Assembly: GCA_963725255.1 (NCBI GenBank)
Contig: CAVRXV010000005.1
Coordinates: forward strand, 434,001-498,000
Direction: 5' to 3'
DNA: 64,000 nucleotides
Origin: JAIEPX01 sp963725255
Lineage (GTDB): Bacteria > Pseudomonadota > Gammaproteobacteria > JAIEPX01
The notes beneath the pieces are model-generated. The model searched no databases and had not been told where the DNA came from. It worked only from the letters and a program-made list of their open reading frames with translations. Shown piece by piece: positions 54,130 to 63,873 of the stretch (its first letter is position 1; each line of letters begins with the position of its first letter). Both the position numbers and the translations under genes were made by a program.

Positions 54130-55152
54130 ATGAATCAACAACGATTAGTGAAAGAGCCAACGCCAGACTGGCAGCAAAGTTTGGCTGATCTGATCACAAA
54201 TCCCAAAACATTACTGGAATTGCTTCATCTTAAGCCCGAGCAAGTGGGTTTGTGCTCATCTAATAGTTTGTCTTTTCCGCTTCGAGTGCCTCGTGAATAT
54301 GTTGCTCGAATGCGCGTAGGTGATCCACAAGATCCATTATTACTGCAGATTTTGCCTACGAAACAAGAATTATTAGCCATGCCAGGCTATAGTCATGATC
54401 CGTTGCAAGAACAACAGGCCAATAAACTGCCAGGATTAATTCATAAATATCGCGGACGAGTTTTATTGACGGTTACAGGGACTTGTGCGATCAATTGTCG
54501 CTATTGTTTTAGGCAAAATTTTTCTTATGAAGAAAATAATCCAGGTCGTGCAGGTTGGCAAAAAATTGTTGATTATGTTGCAGCAGATCCTAGCATTAAT
54601 GAAATAATTTTTAGCGGCGGAGATCCGTTGATTGCAAAAGATAATTTACTTGCGCAAATTATTCAGCAATTTTCAGTCTTGCCACAAATTAAGCGTTTAA
54701 GAATTCATACACGTTTACCGATTGTAATCCCTCAACGAGTCACAGAAGAATTGACAGCACTATTAATAAAATCAGGATTGCAAATAATTGTTGTGGTTCA
54801 TGCGAATCATCCGAATGAAATAGATGCTTCGGTTGAAGAGTCCATGCAATTGATGCGGAACGCTGGGATCACTGTTCTTAATCAAGCGGTGCTATTAAAA
54901 AATATCAATGATGATGCGTTAGTGTTGGCCGAACTGAGCGAAAAATTATTTGCCTGTGGTTGCTTGCCTTACTATTTACATGCGCTCGATAAAGTTGTGG
55001 GTAGTGCACATTTTGATGTGGAGATTTCTCGAGCGCGAGAAATTCATTGGCAGCTTTCACAAATATTGCCGGGTTATTTAGTGCCAAAATTAGTCAAAGA
55101 GGTACCCGGTGTATTAAGTAAAGTGCCGATTGATTTAGAAATAAAGTACTAA
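54130..55152 (+). CDS. epmB: EF-P (S)-lysine 2,3-aminomutase
   Basis: A radical SAM, PLP-dependent enzyme producing (R)-beta-lysine for EF-P. It shows C-A-I-N-C-R-Y-C-F-R near residue 120 (the CxxxCxxC iron-sulphur motif), F-S-G-G-D-P-L near 158, R-I-H-T-R-L-P and the PLP-lysine region H-A-L-D-K-V near 280. 340 aa matches E. coli EpmB. Divergent from efp across 59 nt and ends in a 4-nt stop overlap with the convergent HAD-like gene. Confidence 0.96.
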   Translation: MNQQRLVKEPTPDWQQSLADLITNPKTLLELLHLKPEQVGLCSSNSLSFPLRVPREYVARMRVGDPQDPLLLQILPTKQELLAMPGYSHDPLQEQQANKLPGLIHKYRGRVLLTVTGTCAINCRYCFRQNFSYEENNPGRAGWQKIVDYVAADPSINEIIFSGGDPLIAKDNLLAQIIQQFSVLPQIKRLRIHTRLPIVIPQRVTEELTALLIKSGLQIIVVVHANHPNEIDASVEESMQLMRNAGITVLNQAVLLKNINDDALVLAELSEKLFACGCLPYYLHALDKVVGSAHFDVEISRAREIHWQLSQILPGYLVPKLVKEVPGVLSKVPIDLEIKY

Positions 55153-56783
55153 ATACCGCCGAAACCATTGGGGGCTCCTACTATAACTGATTCAGAATCT
55201 GTGCTCGTTTCACTTTCTTCGGGTATCATTGCCAATACTTGAATTGCTTGAGATTGTTGAGAATTTGATCTTGTATTAAGGTGGGGTGAGCTGGGAGATG
55301 GTAATTTGCCATGATGGTTTAGAATGTCGAGTTGTACAGACTCATCGCTATTAGATTTTGGTTTGGTGGAAACTGGAATTGTATCCAGCTTAGGCTGTGC
55401 ATCACTAAATGAACGTTGTCTGACGACTCGGGTGGTCGGTTGTTTATCTTTAGGTTTTCCTGAAGAAAATAGTGAGATATTTCCACTTGATCTTAAACTG
55501 GGTAATTTAGGCATATGAGTAGTATTGGAATGCCCTGAACTGGTAGAAAGATTTTTGTTATCTTGAGGAAGAGAAGACAATAGATGCTCCAAAATTTTTA
55601 GATAATGTTCATCTTTTATTTTCGATGACGTGCCTTTTATGAAAATTACTCGTTGAATTCCTAGCCTTTTGCAGATTATTTCATCTTCACTAATTAGTTG
55701 TAGTAAACATTTGTCCAAAGCAGAAGGTTGATAGTTGCCAAAAATGTTTTTTGAAACTTTTTGAAAATGAGCAATGTATAGGCTCCAAATAGCGTGAAAA
55801 GAATCTTCGCTCGCTTTAATTTGAGTCAGTAAATTTAAAGCCTGTTCAGATTCTGTTTTGTATAAAATATTACCTAAGGTTTTCTGCCTTTTTAAGCTTT
55901 CCATGGCAGCAAGAGCATCTACAGCAACATACGTTAATCGAGCTTCGATAGAAACTTCTTCAGTATTTATTTTAGTGTTTTCTGGAAATGTGTGGGCTTT
56001 TTGTGAAAATTCACCATCGACTGTGTACACTGGTAATGTCGCAGAATTACACTGATTTACAGCTTGGTTATTTTCTTTCATATCATCGAAAACGTAAATT
56101 GCAGATATCCATGTTAGAAGGTGAGCAATAAATTGCGTAAACATGATCCCTTTGCAGGTAGGGATTTCTTTAAATAGTGACATTGCATCAATGGCGTGTT
56201 TGCAGGCATTGCCGCGGAGTTGAAGTTCTCTTATTTTCTCTGGGTCTGAAAGATTGCTGGGTTGTGTAGCCTCTTTAAATGCAATTCCTATATTTGGATA
56301 TTCTTTGCTATCCATGTGTTCTATAATTTTGGGGTACTGCTTAATTATATCACGAATTAAATGAATATTTTTTTGACGCCCTGCTGTCAAAACGACGCCC
56401 GCTCTCAGTGTGGCTTCTTCAAATTCTCGTAGCATCTTCGAATCAAAATTCCAAAAGAAATCGAGAGGAGTGATAACGCCATGAACAGTGAATCCCTGTT
56501 CTTCTAGAAATTTTATTACTTTAAGTCGATCTTCAAGAGAGCTTTTTGATAATGTCATGTCTGTAAATAAATAGATATCTCGAATACCGTTCGCTTTAAG
56601 TTTATTTAAAAGATCAATGTTATATTTGATTTCAGTTTTAATTTCTCCAGTTGCGTCGATTTCATTTTCGCCGTTGTCATTTTTGACATAGGCTGTATAA
56701 GCGAGTGTATGATCCATATCGAGTAAGGCTGCTGGTCTCATACGACCACGACCGATATCTAAATTGATTTCCTGAAGTTTCAT
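55149..56783 (-). CDS. HAD-like N-terminal domain protein with long disordered C-terminus (effector candidate)
   Basis: 544 aa. Near the start A-L-L-D-M-D-H-T-L fits HAD motif I (DxDxT) and D-I-Y-L-F-T-D-M-T motif II, followed by a helical cap-like region; motif III Lys and motif IV acidic pair are not obvious. After about residue 415 the chain is Ser/Pro/Lys-rich and low complexity (S-S-G-H-S-N-T-T-H, S-P-S-S-P), ending E-S-E-T-S-T-D-S-E-S near the C-terminus. Acidic, Ser/Thr-rich C-termini are common in Dot/Icm secretion signals, so a translocated phosphatase-like effector is possible, but this is inference. Not recognised otherwise. Confidence 0.7.
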   Translation of the reverse strand: MKLQEINLDIGRGRMRPAALLDMDHTLAYTAYVKNDNGENEIDATGEIKTEIKYNIDLLNKLKANGIRDIYLFTDMTLSKSSLEDRLKVIKFLEEQGFTVHGVITPLDFFWNFDSKMLREFEEATLRAGVVLTAGRQKNIHLIRDIIKQYPKIIEHMDSKEYPNIGIAFKEATQPSNLSDPEKIRELQLRGNACKHAIDAMSLFKEIPTCKGIMFTQFIAHLLTWISAIYVFDDMKENNQAVNQCNSATLPVYTVDGEFSQKAHTFPENTKINTEEVSIEARLTYVAVDALAAMESLKRQKTLGNILYKTESEQALNLLTQIKASEDSFHAIWSLYIAHFQKVSKNIFGNYQPSALDKCLLQLISEDEIICKRLGIQRVIFIKGTSSKIKDEHYLKILEHLLSSLPQDNKNLSTSSGHSNTTHMPKLPSLRSSGNISLFSSGKPKDKQPTTRVVRQRSFSDAQPKLDTIPVSTKPKSNSDESVQLDILNHHGKLPSPSSPHLNTRSNSQQSQAIQVLAMIPEESETSTDSESVIVGAPNGFGGI

Positions 56784-56956
56784 TCTTGCCTCTTAACCAG
56801 TTTGATAATGAAAGGCATTATCAAGTTGGCCTATTTATTAGTTCGATTAATACGCACAATATTTTTATTTGCGGAGAGGAGTCTAACGTGCTTCTGTAGA
56901 GAGATGAAGCTCAAAAGCCTTTTCTTATAGTCTTTTTCATTAATAGTGGGGGGTGG

Positions 56957-56990
56957 AAGGGTAAGAAAATTCATATCCTTTCTTACCCTT
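56957..56990. terminator. Perfect 12-bp stem-loop between the HAD-like and OmpA-like genes
   Basis: AAGGGTAAGAAA pairs with TTTCTTACCCTT across 10 nt. It lies 26 nt after the OmpA-like gene's stop (minus strand). There is no clean T run in that direction, but TTTAAAATTT follows on the plus strand. It may be a bidirectional terminator or an mRNA-stability hairpin. Confidence 0.55.
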
Positions 56991-57015
56991 TTTAAAATTT
57001 CTTACAAAAATCACA

Positions 57016-57663
57016 TTAAATCGCGTGCAGAGTCACTTCAACTCGACGATTTTGCGCTTGGCCATCCTGTGTGTTATTGCTTGCGATGGCGTAGCGTTTA
57101 CCGAAGCCAACCGGGGTGATCCGATTTGGGTTAACGCCATGTGAACCAAGGTAATCAGCAACATTACTTGCGCGATCTTCAGAGAGGATCTGATTGTGGT
57201 TGTCACTTCCTGTGCTAGACGTAAAGCCAGCGACTTTTATAGTCGTATTTCGAAACTCACGCATCACTTTTGCAACTGAGTTCAAAGTAGGATAAAAGTG
57301 TGGATCTATTTTCGCACTGTCATTTGCAAACGTGATATCGCTAGGCATGATGAGGCGGATATCGTTACCATCGCGTTCCACTCGAACACCAGTTCGCGCT
57401 AAATGTCTGCGTAAAAGCGCTTCTTGTCGATCCATATCATTACCAATCGCGCCACCGGCCAATGCGCCAACACCTGCACCGATTAAAGCGCCTTGCGAAT
57501 GTCCCAAAGCAGAACCAATGAGTGCGCCGCTTGCGGCTCCAATACCCGCGCCCATCGTAGACTTTGAAACACGTGGTTGATCCGTGTAAGGATCTAAAGT
57601 CATACATCCAACCAAGGTGGAAGAAACAAGAAGGGTTGCAATCGTCAAACGAAATAATTTCAT
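57016..57663 (-). CDS. OmpA-family lipoprotein with glycine zipper
   Basis: 215 aa. A lipoprotein signal peptide with lipobox L-V-G-C (Cys20) is followed by a Gly/Ala-rich zipper (residues about 37-75: A-G-I-G-A-A-S-G-A-L-I-G, G-A-G-V-G-A-L-A-G-G) and an OmpA_C peptidoglycan-binding domain (I-K-V-A-G-F-T-S-S-T-G; R-A-S-N-V-A-D-Y-L; N-R-R-V-E-V-T). This is the architecture of YiaD-type proteins, which link the outer membrane to peptidoglycan through the diaminopimelate-binding Asp/Arg site. Divergent from the L,D-transpeptidase-like gene. Confidence 0.93.
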   Translation of the reverse strand: MKLFRLTIATLLVSSTLVGCMTLDPYTDQPRVSKSTMGAGIGAASGALIGSALGHSQGALIGAGVGALAGGAIGNDMDRQEALLRRHLARTGVRVERDGNDIRLIMPSDITFANDSAKIDPHFYPTLNSVAKVMREFRNTTIKVAGFTSSTGSDNHNQILSEDRASNVADYLGSHGVNPNRITPVGFGKRYAIASNNTQDGQAQNRRVEVTLHAI

Positions 57664-57843
57664 AGCTTTTCTCTCTTTAGTTTGAAGGGGTATCAGTTAA
57701 CTTTTCACGGCTTAGCTGTGAGTTAACAAACAAGATCATAGCAAAACTTATGTTTGTGTGAAATAGGGACTAACAAAACTGAGCGCCTATTGAGTTTAAG
57801 GGGGTGGGTATGTAATAATCCGGACCCACACAAGGAGGGTATT

Positions 57844-58563
57844 ATGAAACTAAAATATAAAATTATAATGATAGGCCTGCTAACCGCTTTGATGGGTGGT
57901 TGTTCGTCTCAACAATCTCAATATGATCCTGGGCAATACCATAAGGTAATGCGTAAAAAAGTTAATCGCTTTGATAAGATGGTTAAAAAAGAGTTTGAAC
58001 CTAAGTTTATAGAAGCGCATGTTGATTATCCTCCAAAAAAAATGGCGTTATTAATTTTCAAGAATGAACGAATGATGGAATTATGGGCACAAAATCCAAA
58101 TCAGCCGTGGAAATTAATACAGAATGTTCATGTGCTCGGGGCGAGTGGTGGGCCCGGGCCTAAATTACGCGAAGGTGATCGTCAAGTCCCTGAAGGCGTG
58201 TATCATATTTCAGCGTTAAATCCCTTTAGTAAGTATGATGTTTCTATGCGCATCGATTATCCGAATTCTTTTGATTTAGCACGCGCCTATAATGATGGCC
58301 GACGATCTTTAGGTGGTGATATTTATATTCATGGCGGGCGTTTATCGATAGGTTGCATTGCGGTGGGTAATCGTCTTGCAGAAGAATTATTTGCAATGGT
58401 GTATCACGTTGGATTGAAAAATGTCACTGTGGTGATAGCGCCTAATGATTTACGACATGCTCCGCCTGTTGTGGGTGATGTGCATCCATCCTGGTTGATG
58501 GTATTGGATAGTCATATTAAGCAGCAATTACAGGCGTTTTCAACGAATACAGTATACTCGTAG
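57844..58563 (+). CDS. L,D-transpeptidase (YkuD/YafK-like) lipoprotein
   Basis: 239 aa. Lipobox M-G-G-C (Cys20) after a short hydrophobic signal. The YkuD catalytic motif is I-H-G-G-R-L-S-I-G-C-I-A near residue 180 (His and nucleophile Cys). V-P-E-G-V-Y-H-I-S near 120 and the G-P-G-P-K-L-R-E-G-D loop resemble the YafK/DpaA branch, which in E. coli cuts Braun lipoprotein from peptidoglycan. It acts in the periplasm on the cell wall, fitting its peptidoglycan-binding divergent neighbour. The ATG at 57844 follows GGAGGG at 6 nt; the longer frame from 57754 is rejected. Confidence 0.88.
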   Translation: MKLKYKIIMIGLLTALMGGCSSQQSQYDPGQYHKVMRKKVNRFDKMVKKEFEPKFIEAHVDYPPKKMALLIFKNERMMELWAQNPNQPWKLIQNVHVLGASGGPGPKLREGDRQVPEGVYHISALNPFSKYDVSMRIDYPNSFDLARAYNDGRRSLGGDIYIHGGRLSIGCIAVGNRLAEELFAMVYHVGLKNVTVVIAPNDLRHAPPVVGDVHPSWLMVLDSHIKQQLQAFSTNTVYS

Positions 58564-58606
58564 CATCTCCTGGTTATGGATTTTGTATATTAAAGAGTGT
58601 TATCAA

Positions 58607-59812
58607 TTACAACAGAGTCGTGGCTATCTGAGCAACAATAACGCAAAGTGCAAATAGTGCCGCGATAAAAAGTCCAATCTTTCCCCCGGGTGTTGTTAGT
58701 GTGCCTTTTTCTGCCTTCATATAACGACCACGCATGACCATTGTCACGGGAAGTAGTATGAGCAGAATTGCCACAAATATACCGCCGTAACCCAATGCTG
58801 AGATAAAAGCATGTGAAGAAGTCAGCGTAAAAATATACGGTGGTGTAAAAGCGACGATTGCGATGAGGAGACGATCAAATGTGCTGCGAGTTAGATGTAA
58901 TCCGTCAGCGATAAAATCAAATAAGCTGAGGGAGACGCCTATGAAAGATGTTGAGATAACAAAAAATACCAAAGCGCTAGAAAGTGATCCGATCACATGA
59001 TTGTTGAGTATTTTTTCCAGTGCTTTCGTGCAACTAATTTCAGGACTGCTAGTGTGTAGAATGGAGGTTAAGCTTAGTTCTCCATTCAACGGAATGATTC
59101 CGAGAATAACCAATTCCCATAATATATAAACGATGAGCGGGATAAAGCTTCCAATCAGAACGGCTTTTACAAGCAGTTTGACATCGCTATTAAGATACAA
59201 ACGCAGACTAGGTATAATAATTTGATATCCGAAAGCGGTAACTAATACGGGTAGAGCTAACCACATACCAATAAAATTCGTATGGTACAATTGTTCGATG
59301 TGAATATTAGGAACCGAAATTCCTAAAAGTCCAAAATAACTTATGACTAGACCGAGTATTAAAAAGCGATTTAAATAATCGATTAATTTCGTACCAAGAG
59401 TGACAACAATACCGAAAATGGAAATTAAAAATAGAGTGGTTCCCCAAGACGGCAGAGCTACACTGAACATTTTTTCAGTGGATGAAGTGATGAGGGAATT
59501 CATGCCTGATAGATATGCGGCCATCAAACAATACAGCAGAAATAAATAAGCAAGACTAGCAATAATTTCACCGCTTTTGCCCAGCGTTTCTTTTGTCATT
59601 GATATAATGTTAGCACCGGGTGGTAGCCATAAATTGGCTTCGAGCATTAATAGGGCCGCGTAAGTGGTGATGACCCAGCAGAGGATAAATAGAATGATTG
59701 CAGCTAAAAAACCATAATGTGCAGTAATAACAGGTAGTGCCAGCATGCCTGCGCCGATTGAGGTCCCCGCAATAAGTAAAATGGCGCCAAATAATTTACT
59801 ATTTCCCGTCAT
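58607..59812 (-). CDS. tyrP: Aromatic amino acid permease (TyrP/Mtr-type)
   Basis: 401 aa, 11 membrane helices, HAAAP family: the first helix reads G-A-I-L-L-I-A-G-T-S-I-G-A-G-M-L-A-L-P, the family's unwound substrate-binding segment, followed by L-M-L-E-A-N-L-W near residue 55. Imports tyrosine, tryptophan or phenylalanine with protons. It overlaps the PH-domain gene by 14 nt and is the third gene of a parC-led minus-strand group. Confidence 0.9.
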   Translation of the reverse strand: MTGNSKLFGAILLIAGTSIGAGMLALPVITAHYGFLAAIILFILCWVITTYAALLMLEANLWLPPGANIISMTKETLGKSGEIIASLAYLFLLYCLMAAYLSGMNSLITSSTEKMFSVALPSWGTTLFLISIFGIVVTLGTKLIDYLNRFLILGLVISYFGLLGISVPNIHIEQLYHTNFIGMWLALPVLVTAFGYQIIIPSLRLYLNSDVKLLVKAVLIGSFIPLIVYILWELVILGIIPLNGELSLTSILHTSSPEISCTKALEKILNNHVIGSLSSALVFFVISTSFIGVSLSLFDFIADGLHLTRSTFDRLLIAIVAFTPPYIFTLTSSHAFISALGYGGIFVAILLILLPVTMVMRGRYMKAEKGTLTTPGGKIGLFIAALFALCVIVAQIATTLL

Positions 59813-60323
59813 TGTTTTTTCTGCTTTGCAATTCAGCCTGCTCTTGTGCTATTAAGTGAAATTTGAGGGGTGTTGGCATATTGCGGAAGGCATCTCGACT
59901 GCCACCAGTACCTGCAATAATGATCGTTCCGTAATCTAAAAGTCGACCTGTTACAGATTGAATAACTTGTATGCTTTCAATTCTTGGCAATAAAATTTCC
60001 AGTGTTGCACGTTGTATAAAACCAATTTTTACAATGACTCGTTTATTCGTAATGCCATATTCAGAAGTGCGATATTGAACATAAGTAAACACACCATTTA
60101 CAGTAGCTCCAGCGAATGCAATAAAAGCAAAAATCAGATAAAAAGGGCGGTATCCAACAAGATATAATCGTCCGATTTGAAATTCGGGGAGCACTGTTAG
60201 TGAAAGTAGCATCACAATGATCCAGATAAAAGTTGGAGTAAAAATAATCCAGTGGGGATGAGTTCGGTATACAACGGTTTCACCAGGTAGTAATGATTGA
60301 TCAATATAACTATAATCTAACAT
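59799..60323 (-). CDS. Membrane protein with bacterial PH domain (bPH2, YdbS/YdbT-like)
   Basis: 174 aa: L-L-P-G-E-T-V-V-Y-R-T-H-P-H-W near the start, two membrane helices (residues about 28-45 and 60-82), then the PH-like domain with Y-G-I-T-N-K-R-V-I-V-K-I-G-F-I-Q-R and D-Y-G-T-I-I-I-A-G-T-G-G. Such proteins are membrane-bound and of unclear role. It lies between parC (9 nt) and tyrP (overlap). Confidence 0.87.
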   Translation of the reverse strand: MLDYSYIDQSLLPGETVVYRTHPHWIIFTPTFIWIIVMLLSLTVLPEFQIGRLYLVGYRPFYLIFAFIAFAGATVNGVFTYVQYRTSEYGITNKRVIVKIGFIQRATLEILLPRIESIQVIQSVTGRLLDYGTIIIAGTGGSRDAFRNMPTPLKFHLIAQEQAELQSRKNNDGK

Positions 60324-60332
60324 TGTCTCTCC

Positions 60333-62588
60333 TCATCCATTCGTTGATTCTGCAAAATCGATCTTACGGAATCCACGAGGCAACATATTGCCTCGACGTC
60401 CTCGTTCACCTTGATAATAAGCTAAATCGGCAGGTTTGATAGTTAAATGTCTTTTGCCAGAGTAAAGTGTAAGGCTGGAACTTTCGTTGAGTATTGCAAT
60501 GGCAATTAAATATTCTTCACGATTTGCCACGCGTGCAGACGGAATATTCATGATTTTATTTCCTTTGCCACGTGGAAGTTTGGGTAATTCTGCGATAGGG
60601 AATAATAACATTCTGCCTTCATTACTAATCGCTGCCAAATATTGTGTTTCTAAATCGGAGACAAGTTGAGGAGCGAGGGCTTTTGCACCTTTTGGTAAAG
60701 AGAGCAGCGCTTTGCCGGCACGATTTTTACTAATGAGATTTTCAAGTTCAGTGATAAATCCATAGCCAGCATCGGAGGCGATAAGATAGAGCTGATTCAT
60801 TTCTCCTGTGAGAATGGCTTCGAAGGTTGCGCCAGGCTCTGGTTTTAATCTTCCTGTTAATGGTTCACCCTGGCCTCGTGCTGAAGGTAGATTATGTCCA
60901 GGCAAACTATAGCTTCGTCCAGTCGAATCAAGAAATATCACGGGCAATGTTGATCGTCCAAATACTTGCGCTTTAAATTGATCGCCTGCTTTGTAATTTA
61001 ATTGTTTGCCATCAATTTCATGGCCTTTACCTGCTCTGATCCAACCTTGCGCAGACATAACAATAGTAATTGGTTCAGCAGAAATCATTTGATCTTCACG
61101 AATGGCTAGAGCTTCAGCACGTTGTACAATAGCAGAACGTCTTTCATCGCCGTATTTAATTGCATCTGCTTCAATTTCTTTACGAATGAGTGTTTTGAGT
61201 CGACGAGTAGAACCCAATATTTTTTCAAGCTCATCTCGTTCTTTGCTCAGTTCATCTTGCTCACCGCGAATTGCAATTTCTTCTAATTTTGCTAAGTGAC
61301 GCAATTTTAATTCTAGGATGGCTTCAGCTTGTTCGTCTGTTAAATTAAATCGACTCATTAAGACAGCTTTTGGCTTGTCTTCTGTTCGAATAATGGCAAT
61401 AACTTCGTCAATGTTTAAAAATGCGATTAACAAACCATCTAAAATATGTAAGCGGGCAAGTACTTTATCGAGGCGGTGTTGTAAACGTCGGCGTACTGTT
61501 TCTTGTCGGAATTCTAGCCACTCATTTAAAATCGTGATTAATCCTTTGACTTGTGGTTTGCCATCTAGCCCGATCATATTTAAATTGACGCGGAAATTTT
61601 TCTCTAAATCAGTTGTTGCAAAGAGATGCGCCATTAATTCGTCAGTGTCAATGCGATTGGAACGAGGGGAAATAACCAGACGTACAGGATCTTGGTGATC
61701 AGACTCATCGCGTAAATCGTCGACCATGGGTAATTTTTTGTTCTGCATTTGAGCAGCTATTTGTTCTATAATTTTTGCAGGGGATGTTTGGTGAGGTAAT
61801 GCGGTGATCACAATATCACCATCTTCCAATTTATAAACAGCGCGTTGTTTTATTGAACCTGTTCCTTCACGATATAGATTTAAAATTTCGGAGCGTGGTG
61901 TAATAATTTCTGCACCCGTGGGGTAATCAGGGCCTTGAATAATTTCGCAGATTTCTTTCAGTGAGGCAGAAGGATTATCAAGTAAAGTTACACATGCTTG
62001 AGCGACTTCGCGAAGATTATGTGGAGGAACGTCGGTGGCCATACCGACAGCGATACCTGTTCCGCCATTTAAGAGAATGTTAGGTAAACGTGCGGGCAAT
62101 AATGCGGGTTCATCGAGTGTGCCGTCAAAATTAGGCACCCAATCAACAGTACCATGCCCGAGTTCACTTAAAAGGACTTCGGCATAAGGCGATAATCGCG
62201 CTTCGGTATAGCGCATGGCAGCAAAAGATTTTGGATCGTCAGATGATCCCCAGTTGCCTTGACCATCAACTAAAGGGTAACGATAGGAGAAATCTTGTGC
62301 CATTAACACCATGGCTTCATAGCAGGCGCTATCGCCATGCGGATGAAATTTACCGAGGACGTCACCCACTGTACGTGCGGATTTTTTGTATTTTGCAGTA
62401 GCTTTTAATCCTAACTCAGACATTGCGTAGACAATTCGGCGTTGAACAGGTTTTAAGCCATCGCATAGATTGGGCAGGGCACGATCAAGAATCACATACA
62501 TTGAATAATCAAGGTATGCTTTTTCTGTGAACGTGCGTAGAGGCACTTGTTCAAAAGTGTTTTCAAAGCCCTTAGTCTGTTTTGCCAT
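60333..62588 (-). CDS. parC: DNA topoisomerase IV subunit A
   Basis: 751 aa, the decatenating type II topoisomerase with ParE. The N-terminal breakage domain has G-L-K-P-V-Q-R-R-I near residue 44, the quinolone-resistance region F-H-P-H-G-D-S-A-C-Y-E with wild-type Ser87 and Glu91, and A-M-R-Y-T-E-A-R-L with catalytic Tyr127. The C-terminal beta-propeller is shortened, as normal for ParC, and R-Q-E-T-V-R-R-R lies in the coiled coil. Full length, ATG start. First gene of the group parC-PH-tyrP. Confidence 0.97.
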   Translation of the reverse strand: MAKQTKGFENTFEQVPLRTFTEKAYLDYSMYVILDRALPNLCDGLKPVQRRIVYAMSELGLKATAKYKKSARTVGDVLGKFHPHGDSACYEAMVLMAQDFSYRYPLVDGQGNWGSSDDPKSFAAMRYTEARLSPYAEVLLSELGHGTVDWVPNFDGTLDEPALLPARLPNILLNGGTGIAVGMATDVPPHNLREVAQACVTLLDNPSASLKEICEIIQGPDYPTGAEIITPRSEILNLYREGTGSIKQRAVYKLEDGDIVITALPHQTSPAKIIEQIAAQMQNKKLPMVDDLRDESDHQDPVRLVISPRSNRIDTDELMAHLFATTDLEKNFRVNLNMIGLDGKPQVKGLITILNEWLEFRQETVRRRLQHRLDKVLARLHILDGLLIAFLNIDEVIAIIRTEDKPKAVLMSRFNLTDEQAEAILELKLRHLAKLEEIAIRGEQDELSKERDELEKILGSTRRLKTLIRKEIEADAIKYGDERRSAIVQRAEALAIREDQMISAEPITIVMSAQGWIRAGKGHEIDGKQLNYKAGDQFKAQVFGRSTLPVIFLDSTGRSYSLPGHNLPSARGQGEPLTGRLKPEPGATFEAILTGEMNQLYLIASDAGYGFITELENLISKNRAGKALLSLPKGAKALAPQLVSDLETQYLAAISNEGRMLLFPIAELPKLPRGKGNKIMNIPSARVANREEYLIAIAILNESSSLTLYSGKRHLTIKPADLAYYQGERGRRGNMLPRGFRKIDFAESTNG

Positions 62589-62728
62589 TGTTTCTTAGAA
62601 CTCAAAAAATGTTAAATCGAGAATCTAGCCTGTTAGGCCATTATAACCACATGCTTCCTATTGTCTATGAGAAAAAGTTTGCTGTGAAGACTGCTGATGG
62701 TAGAATCAAGGTTAAATGGAGGTAAAGT

Positions 62729-63841
62729 GTGAAAAAAGCGATCTTTTTATCAGGAGGAGGTGCTCGAGGAGCCTACCAAGCCGGTGTTCTCAAATGTATT
62801 TGCGACATTCTGGGTGGGGGGCAATTCCCCGCGTCTATATTAAGCACTGTCAGTGCGGGTTCTATTAATGGTGCTCATCTTGCTACATATGCGGATGACT
62901 TTAGAGTGGGCACCAATCACATGATTAAATTATGGAGCTCTCTGACCTCAGAGCAAATTTTTCGTGCAGGTAATTTATCGTTGACAAAATCTGTGATGCG
63001 AAATTTTGCAAGTATGGCATTTCATCTTAATTTGTCTGGTGGTCAACATTTATTAGATACTGATCCCTTGCGGACACTGCTACGCGAACATATTGATTTT
63101 GATCGTATTAAAAAAAATATCGATCAAGGAATTCTGTCGGCATTTGAAGTGGCAACGACGTGTTATGATAGTTCACAGACAATCTCATTTGTTCATTCAC
63201 AAGATCCTGCGCTTGGCTGGAGAAAAATACGTCATTATTCTCAAGAAGCGGTGATTACTGCCGAACATATTATGGCTTCATCAGCGTTCCCTATTTTTTT
63301 TCCTGCTGAAAAAATTAACAATTTGCACTTTGGTGATGGGGGATTGCGACATTCATCACCACTTCGAGCGTCAATTAAATTAGGTGCTGAAGCCATATTA
63401 ATTATAGGAACACGAAAAACCCCTGAAATTGACGCGCTTAATAATATTCATCCGATTGTGGATGTTAATTTTTCGAAAATTCTTGGTATGATGTTCAATG
63501 CTTTTTTAGATAATTTAGATCGAGATTTAGAACATATGAATACCATTAATCAAAATTATCAATTAATGAATGCCGAAACACGTAGTAAATCGGCTTGGCG
63601 TGAATTAAAAATTCTTAACCTTACACCTTCCATCGATTTGGCTCGCATCGCTACTCAAAAAGAAGTCGTTATGCCTTTCTTATTGCGTTATCTCATGGAT
63701 TCATTTGGAGAGAAAGATCAAAGTGGTGACTTTTTAAGCTTTTTATTGTTCGAATCAGCATATACTGAAGATTTAATAGAAATCGGCTATAATGATACGA
63801 TGCAGAAAAAAGATGAAGTAGAAAAGTTTTTTTCTTTATGA
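62729..63841 (+). CDS. Patatin-like phospholipase
   Basis: 370 aa. The oxyanion loop is S-G-G-G-A-R-G-A-Y-Q-A-G-V-L (residues about 8-21), the nucleophile elbow T-V-S-A-G-S-I-N-G-A near 45 (Ser47) and the aspartate D-G-G-L-R near 210. The usual elbow is GxSxG; the first Gly is Thr here, a substitution seen in a branch of the family. It would hydrolyse acyl chains of phospholipids; relatives in Legionella (VipD and others) are translocated, but this one is short and has no obvious effector domain. The start is GTG with GGAGGT 6 nt upstream. Confidence 0.9.
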   Translation: MKKAIFLSGGGARGAYQAGVLKCICDILGGGQFPASILSTVSAGSINGAHLATYADDFRVGTNHMIKLWSSLTSEQIFRAGNLSLTKSVMRNFASMAFHLNLSGGQHLLDTDPLRTLLREHIDFDRIKKNIDQGILSAFEVATTCYDSSQTISFVHSQDPALGWRKIRHYSQEAVITAEHIMASSAFPIFFPAEKINNLHFGDGGLRHSSPLRASIKLGAEAILIIGTRKTPEIDALNNIHPIVDVNFSKILGMMFNAFLDNLDRDLEHMNTINQNYQLMNAETRSKSAWRELKILNLTPSIDLARIATQKEVVMPFLLRYLMDSFGEKDQSGDFLSFLLFESAYTEDLIEIGYNDTMQKKDEVEKFFSL

Positions 63842-63873
63842 TGTTGTTGGTGTGCACAACATCCAAAATCCTT

